Below are positions 59,729 to 64,000 of a stretch of 64,000 bases of DNA, piece after piece. The stretch is from Lacticaseibacillus porcinae. GTDB lineage: Bacteria > Bacillota > Bacilli > Lactobacillales > Lactobacillaceae. The stretch is taken from the NCBI RefSeq assembly GCF_003946305.1, contig NZ_RHNS01000001.1, positions 434,001 through 498,000 on the forward strand, given 5' to 3'. The notes below the pieces were generated by a model. That model saw nothing but the letters and a program-made list of their open reading frames with translations. It was not told the DNA's origin and did not search any database. Both the position numbers and the translations under genes were made by a program. Numbering within the stretch: position 1 is the stretch's first letter; each line of letters opens with the position of its first letter.

Positions 59729-62700
59729 TTAATGACGTTGACGACGGATCTCGCCCAAGGTGAACAAGGCAATCATCCCAGCCCCTAGCAATGTCAACAA
59801 GACGCTAGCCGTTTCTCCGGTTTGCGGAAGTGCTTTGTGCTTTGCAACAGGCTTAATGTCATTCTGGGCACTCGGCGTTGCAGGAATTCGTTTGCTTGCA
59901 ATTACTACTGGCTTGCTTGGAATCGACGCGTCAGTATTAGGTAGCGTTATGCGATCAGGCGTTGTTGCTGTTGGAGTGGCTTGACCGCTGTTGCCACTAG
60001 GAGCCGTCGTTTCGCCATTGTCTGCTGGGGTCGTTGTTCCGCCATTTCCTGTTGGAGTGGTCGTTTCACCGTTATCCGTTGGAGTCGTTGTCTCACCATT
60101 ATCTGTCGGAGTCGTTGTCCCCCTGTTGTCCGTTGGAGTTGTTGTCCCAACGTTATCCGTTGGAGTCGTTGTTCCACCATTTCCTGCTGGAGTCGTTGTT
60201 CCGCCATTTCCTGTCGGAGTCGTTGTTTCACCATTATTCGTTGGAGTGGTCGTTCCAACATTATCCGTTGGAGTCGTTGTCCCACCGTTGTCGGTTGGAG
60301 TTGTTGTTCCGCCATTGTCGGTTGGAGTCGTTTCCCCACCGTTATCTGTTGGAGTCGTTTCCCCACCGTTATCCGTTGGAGTTGTTCCGCCATTTTCCGG
60401 TGGTGTCGTTTCCCCACCGCCAATTGGAATGTCAACATTCGAATTCCGCATGTATACAACTTTATAAACGAGGTCATCATCACCATAGCTCACAGTTTGC
60501 GCACGGGTTGCTTCAGGAGCATTCACCACGACATGATAACCGGAGATTGTCGGATTAGCTTGGTAACTTAATGTTCCTGACTCTGGTGCGAAGGTTTCTT
60601 CACCAGTCAGGCCATCCGTCAATTTCGTAAAGTTAACGTGAGTCGTAAAGTCCTTGGCGAGCGGATTTCCGAATATGTCAACATAGTGAACGGTCTTGGT
60701 GATCGTCTTGAGGTTCATTGTCGGCGTATTCTTGTTATAAACAACTGTATAGTTTAAATCCCCGTCGTCAAAACGAACCGTTTGATCACTAGTTGCTTCT
60801 GCTGGACTGGTCACCACATGATACCCCTTGATTGTCGGATTATCTTGGAACCCTAACGTTGCAGACTCTGGACCATAAGATTTCTCCCCAGTTATTGGGT
60901 CGGTCGTGGAAGTAAAGTTTGCTTCAGTGGTGAAGGCTTTAGCGAGCGTTTTACCAGCTTGATCGACATATTGAACTGTCTTAGTGACCTTATCAAAGTT
61001 TGTGACCAGTGGATTCTTTTCATACACAACTGTGTAGTTTAGATCCCCTTCGTCAAATTGAACGGTTTGTTCGCTGGTTGCTTCTGCTGGGCTAGTTACC
61101 ACATGATATCCAGCAATCGTTGGGTTCTCTTGGAACCCAAGTGTTGCGGACTCTGGTGCATATTTCTTTTCTCCAGTCACAGGGTCGGTCGTGGAAGTAA
61201 AGTTTGCTTCAGCGGTGAAGGCTTTGGCGAGGGTCTTGCCATCTTGATCGACATATTGGACGGTCTTGGTGACTTTATCGAAGTTCGTCACCAGTGGGTT
61301 CTTCTCATACACAACCGTGTAGTTTAAATCCGCATCGTCAAATTGAACGGTTTGTTCGCTGGTTGCTTCTGCTGGACTTGTCACAAGAGTATAACCGGCA
61401 ATCGTCGGATTATCTTGGAAGCCTAGTGTTGCGGACTCTGGTGCATATTTCTTTTCTCCAGTCACAGGGTCGGTCGTGGAAGTAAAGTTTGCTTCAGCAG
61501 TGAAGGCTTTAGCGAGGGTTTTGCCAGCTTGATCGACATATTGAACCGTCTTAGTGACTTTATCAAAGTTCGTAACCAGTGGATTCTTCTCATACACAAC
61601 GGTGTAGTTTAAATCTCCATCGCCAAATTGAACTGTTTGTTCGCTGGTTGCTTCTGCTGGACTTGTCAGAACCGTATAACCGGCAATCTTCGGATTATCT
61701 TGGAACCCAAGTGTTGCGGACTCTGGAGCATATTTCTTTTCTCCAGTCACAGGGTCGGTCGTGGAAGTAAAGTTTGCTTCAGCGGTAAAGGCTTTGGCGA
61801 GTGTCTTGCCAGCTTGATCGACATATTGGACTGTCTTAGTGACTTTATCGAAGTTTGTGACCAGTGGGTTCTTTTCATACACAACGGTGTAGTTTAAATC
61901 TCCATCGCCAAATTGAACCGTTTGGTCGCTGGTTGCTTCTGCTGGACTTGTAACAATGGTATATCCGGCAATCGTCGGATTAGCTTGGAACCCTAGTGTT
62001 GCGGACTCTGGTGCATATTTCTTTTCTCCAGTCACAGGATCGGTCGTGGAAGTAAAGTTTGCTTCAGCGGTAAAGGCTTTGGCGAGCATTTTACCATCTT
62101 GATCGACATATTGAACCGTCTTAGTGACTTTATCAAAGTTCGTGACCAGTGGATTTACCTGATACACAACCTTATAATCAAGTGGTTGATCCCCAAATTG
62201 AACCGTTTGGTCGCTAGTTGCTTCTGCTGGACTTGTGACAAGGGTATATCCGGCAATCTTTGGATTTGCTTGGAAGCCAAGCGTTGCAGAGGTTGGACCA
62301 TATGACTGCTTACCCGTCACAGGGTCGATCAGTGCAGTGAAATTCGCATGAGCAACGAAAGCTTCGGCGATTGAATCCCCTGCCTGGTTAACATAGTGAA
62401 CAGTTTTCGTGACCGTGCCAAGCGACATTTCAATCGCATTGCGAGTATAGGTGATCACTGTATTTTGACTTGGGTCTTGAATATCAGGAATGTGATACCC
62501 TTTCGTCAAATCTGATGGGTCGATCGGCGTTAATGCCTTCCCAGTTGTCTTTGGCGTGTAGCCGGGAACATAGGCGATCACTTCAGTCGTTGGCGTTTTG
62601 ACGAAGCCTGGTTTTTCAGGATCATCAGGATAGTTAATGATTTGCGTGTCAACTGGTTGATCTGCCGGCGTCGGCGTCGTGATTTCATAATGACCACGAG

Positions 62701-64000
62701 GCGCATAGTAGAAAATGACCGTATTGTTGCCATCAACGGCTGTCCCTGTGACGTGATTTAAGACAGTTTCACTGGCTGTCCCATTGATCGACGTCTTCAC
62801 CAGCACATAATCTGCAATCGCTAAGGCATCAGTGGTATACGCTTCTCCTGCCTTGATTGCTGGATTCTTATCAGAGGACAGTGCAACTGCGGGGTCACCC
62901 AGCTTGAGGTATTGCACAGTCAAGGTCGCGTTTTGTAAATAGTTGACGATATATTGGTGACTTGCCCCGTCAGCGGTGATCGTCGCAGCTTTCTCTGCAG
63001 TCACAGGATAGGTGTTGCCTTTTTCATCAGTGACCGTTGCGTGATAGCCGTCAAGCATTGGGATCATCACATTAGTTTTAGAATCTGCGGTGGTACCTAA
63101 CGTGTACTCTGCGAGGTCTGGGCTCATCTCTACGGTACGCGCAACTGGCAAACCGCTGGTATCAGTATCTTCAGGGTAATTGTATTTTACGCTGATGCCC
63201 ATATTGATGGTCAATTCACCGGTCGTCACGTCTTCGCGACCAAAAAGATACGCGGCATTAACAGCGGCTAATTTACTCAAACCGGCATCACTTAAGGTCA
63301 CCTTAGAATGACCTGGGAGTTGGGAAATTGGAATCTGATCAATGTCGCCAGAAGCTACTGCAACATCGTATTCATTGTCTGCACTGCCCTTTTTCCAATC
63401 AGTTGGCGCCACTAACCCATCGTTTAATTGCACAGTGTAAGTTTCTGGGTTCCCTTCGTCGTTGTCTTCCAGTTTCGAGTCGCCTGTTACCACAATTGCA
63501 GACTCGTCATTCACCACTTGTTGATAAGCGATCGTGCGCATCGCAGCGTTGACCGTCATATTCTCGGTATCCACTGCTTGAGAAGTGTCTGGCGTCAACG
63601 TGTCACTTGCGGAAAGTTGCGTCTTGTCGAGGACATAGGTGATGCCATTGTTGTCGATTCGATTCGGCACGACATCTGCTGTGTTGTAGGTACTGTCCAA
63701 GGCACCAGTATAACTTGCGGTGCCGATTTCTCCGGTCGGGCCAACCAACGTGAAGGGTTGAATCACAGCTGGGTTGACCACAATGATTTCTTTCGAAGCC
63801 GGTCCTAGGGTCGCAACACCCAATCCGACCGCGTCTAAAACCCCCAAGGCATTGGAAACACTCGGCACGTTAAAATACACTCCGAAATCAAGCTTATAAG
63901 TACCGCCAGTCACGCTTGGATCATCGGTAAGATATACCACATCATCATCACTACCTCTAGGTGGAAGTAGCGCTGCTTTCCCACCATTAAGCGTGATTTT
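59729..64000 (-). CDS. LPXTG-anchored MucBP-repeat adhesin, N-terminus beyond the window
   Basis: A very large cell-wall protein of at least 1423 aa, open through the right edge. The visible N-terminal part (about 350 aa) is a beta-rich domain. After linkers with one or two MucBP-like modules come seven tandem repeats of about 92 aa (roughly 62430-60440) starting KVTKTVQYVDQ and ending LNYTVVYEKNP. Five of them are almost identical at DNA level. Then a Thr/Pro/Gly stalk repeats TTTPTDNGG-like units (60420-59985), followed by LPQTGE, a helix and RRQRH for sortase. MucBP proteins bind mucin or host surface glycans. Strong repeat identity predicts length variation by recombination. Confidence 0.93.
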   Translation of the reverse strand, partial: KITLNGGKAALLPPRGSDDDVVYLTDDPSVTGGTYKLDFGVYFNVPSVSNALGVLDAVGLGVATLGPASKEIIVVNPAVIQPFTLVGPTGEIGTASYTGALDSTYNTADVVPNRIDNNGITYVLDKTQLSASDTLTPDTSQAVDTENMTVNAAMRTIAYQQVVNDESAIVVTGDSKLEDNDEGNPETYTVQLNDGLVAPTDWKKGSADNEYDVAVASGDIDQIPISQLPGHSKVTLSDAGLSKLAAVNAAYLFGREDVTTGELTINMGISVKYNYPEDTDTSGLPVARTVEMSPDLAEYTLGTTADSKTNVMIPMLDGYHATVTDEKGNTYPVTAEKAATITADGASHQYIVNYLQNATLTVQYLKLGDPAVALSSDKNPAIKAGEAYTTDALAIADYVLVKTSINGTASETVLNHVTGTAVDGNNTVIFYYAPRGHYEITTPTPADQPVDTQIINYPDDPEKPGFVKTPTTEVIAYVPGYTPKTTGKALTPIDPSDLTKGYHIPDIQDPSQNTVITYTRNAIEMSLGTVTKTVHYVNQAGDSIAEAFVAHANFTALIDPVTGKQSYGPTSATLGFQANPKIAGYTLVTSPAEATSDQTVQFGDQPLDYKVVYQVNPLVTNFDKVTKTVQYVDQDGKMLAKAFTAEANFTSTTDPVTGEKKYAPESATLGFQANPTIAGYTIVTSPAEATSDQTVQFGDGDLNYTVVYEKNPLVTNFDKVTKTVQYVDQAGKTLAKAFTAEANFTSTTDPVTGEKKYAPESATLGFQDNPKIAGYTVLTSPAEATSEQTVQFGDGDLNYTVVYEKNPLVTNFDKVTKTVQYVDQAGKTLAKAFTAEANFTSTTDPVTGEKKYAPESATLGFQDNPTIAGYTLVTSPAEATSEQTVQFDDADLNYTVVYEKNPLVTNFDKVTKTVQYVDQDGKTLAKAFTAEANFTSTTDPVTGEKKYAPESATLGFQENPTIAGYHVVTSPAEATSEQTVQFDEGDLNYTVVYEKNPLVTNFDKVTKTVQYVDQAGKTLAKAFTTEANFTSTTDPITGEKSYGPESATLGFQDNPTIKGYHVVTSPAEATSDQTVRFDDGDLNYTVVYNKNTPTMNLKTITKTVHYVDIFGNPLAKDFTTHVNFTKLTDGLTGEETFAPESGTLSYQANPTISGYHVVVNAPEATRAQTVSYGDDDLVYKVVYMRNSNVDIPIGGGETTPPENGGTTPTDNGGETTPTDNGGETTPTDNGGTTTPTDNGGTTTPTDNVGTTTPTNNGETTTPTGNGGTTTPAGNGGTTTPTDNVGTTTPTDNRGTTTPTDNGETTTPTDNGETTTPTGNGGTTTPADNGETTAPSGNSGQATPTATTPDRITLPNTDASIPSKPVVIASKRIPATPSAQNDIKPVAKHKALPQTGETASVLLTLLGAGMIALFTLGEIRRQRH
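59985..60420 (-). repeat. Thr-Pro-Asn-Gly stalk repeats
   Basis: About 16 units of 24-27 bp encoding TTTPTDNGG and variants (PTGNGG, PTDNGE, PADNGE) between the last MucBP repeat and the LPQTG signal. This is a wall-spanning stalk. The repeats create Val-rich open frames on the opposite strand that are not genes. Confidence 0.9.
60440..62430 (-). repeat. Seven tandem MucBP-type repeats of about 276 bp
   Basis: Repeat units of about 92 codons; units 2-6 share TSTTDPVTGEKKYAPESATL-like cores (unit 6 has ITGEKSYGP) and differ in only a few positions such as QDG/QAG and GYTIV/GYHVV. The outer two are more diverged, the usual mark of unequal crossing over in the centre of an array. Confidence 0.9.

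Noticed and set aside
59981-60571. Val/Ser-rich plus-strand frames opposite the adhesin stalk
   Set aside because: They are produced by the 24-27-bp repeats of the real minus-strand gene.

Overview
The window looks like chromosomal DNA of a lactic acid bacterium, most likely Lactobacillaceae (Lacticaseibacillus-like). The grounds are the LPXTG and MucBP cell-wall proteins, the LytTR response regulator paired with a receptor-type histidine kinase, strong AGGAGG ribosome sites, cre-like boxes, and the mix of flavoprotein reductases and GH3 glycosidases. I saw no tRNA, rRNA, integrase, transposase or CRISPR array. Species assignment is inference.

Layout. 0.1-1.8 kb: a flavin-dependent monooxygenase and a lipoprotein. 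1.8-2.5 kb: a scar with a small ORF lacking a normal start codon, decayed coding sequence and a 5' fragment of a cas9 gene. 2.5-20.6 kb: first defence island. It holds a four-gene Wadjet operon (JetABCD), a divergent DUF262/HNH (GmrSD-like) gene, and a six-gene operon (MORC-type ATPase, Z1 helicase, DUF4420 nuclease, AIPR protein, C5 DNA methyltransferase, stand-alone AspBHI-N/SRA-like reader). 20.6-21.5 kb: no gene, but a candidate structured RNA of about 385 nt with its own promoter. 21.5-23.1 kb: two tandem paralogous genes of unknown function. 23.1-25.7 kb: a persulfide/sulfane-sulfur operon (two rhodaneses, CoA-disulfide reductase-rhodanese, CstR-like repressor) with twin operators over its promoter. 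25.7-30.8 kb: flavodoxin, a small membrane protein, a large wall-anchored coiled-coil protein and an MFS exporter. 30.9-37.9 kb: a glycan operon (GH3, GtrA, GT2, and a membrane-anchored GH3 with permuted domain order) beside a divergent two-component system (38.1-40.1 kb). 40.3-42.5 kb: secreted and membrane proteins and a small nuclease-motif protein. 42.6-47.2 kb: a LysR regulator with two FAD oxidoreductases and an SDR. 47.3-57.2 kb: second defence island, all on the minus strand. It holds a protein kinase, a HEPN-like gene broken by an in-frame TGA, an MmeI-like DNA methyltransferase with no visible nuclease motif, an SF2 helicase, a GIY-YIG protein, a DUF6731-like protein and a four-helix membrane protein. 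57.8-64 kb: LtrA-like and DUF1304 membrane proteins and a large LPXTG/MucBP adhesin running off the right edge.

How it works together: the two islands hold at least four separable anti-invader modules: anti-plasmid Wadjet, type IV-like DUF262, MORC/Z1 restriction-modification, and split MmeI/helicase/GIY-YIG restriction-modification. A kinase/HEPN pair may be a fifth. The cas9 stub next to Wadjet suggests an earlier CRISPR-Cas locus was deleted there. The most novel-looking items are the reader-containing MORC operon, the split MmeI operon carrying a Kiwa-shaped membrane pair, the interrupted HEPN gene and the unassigned structured RNA.
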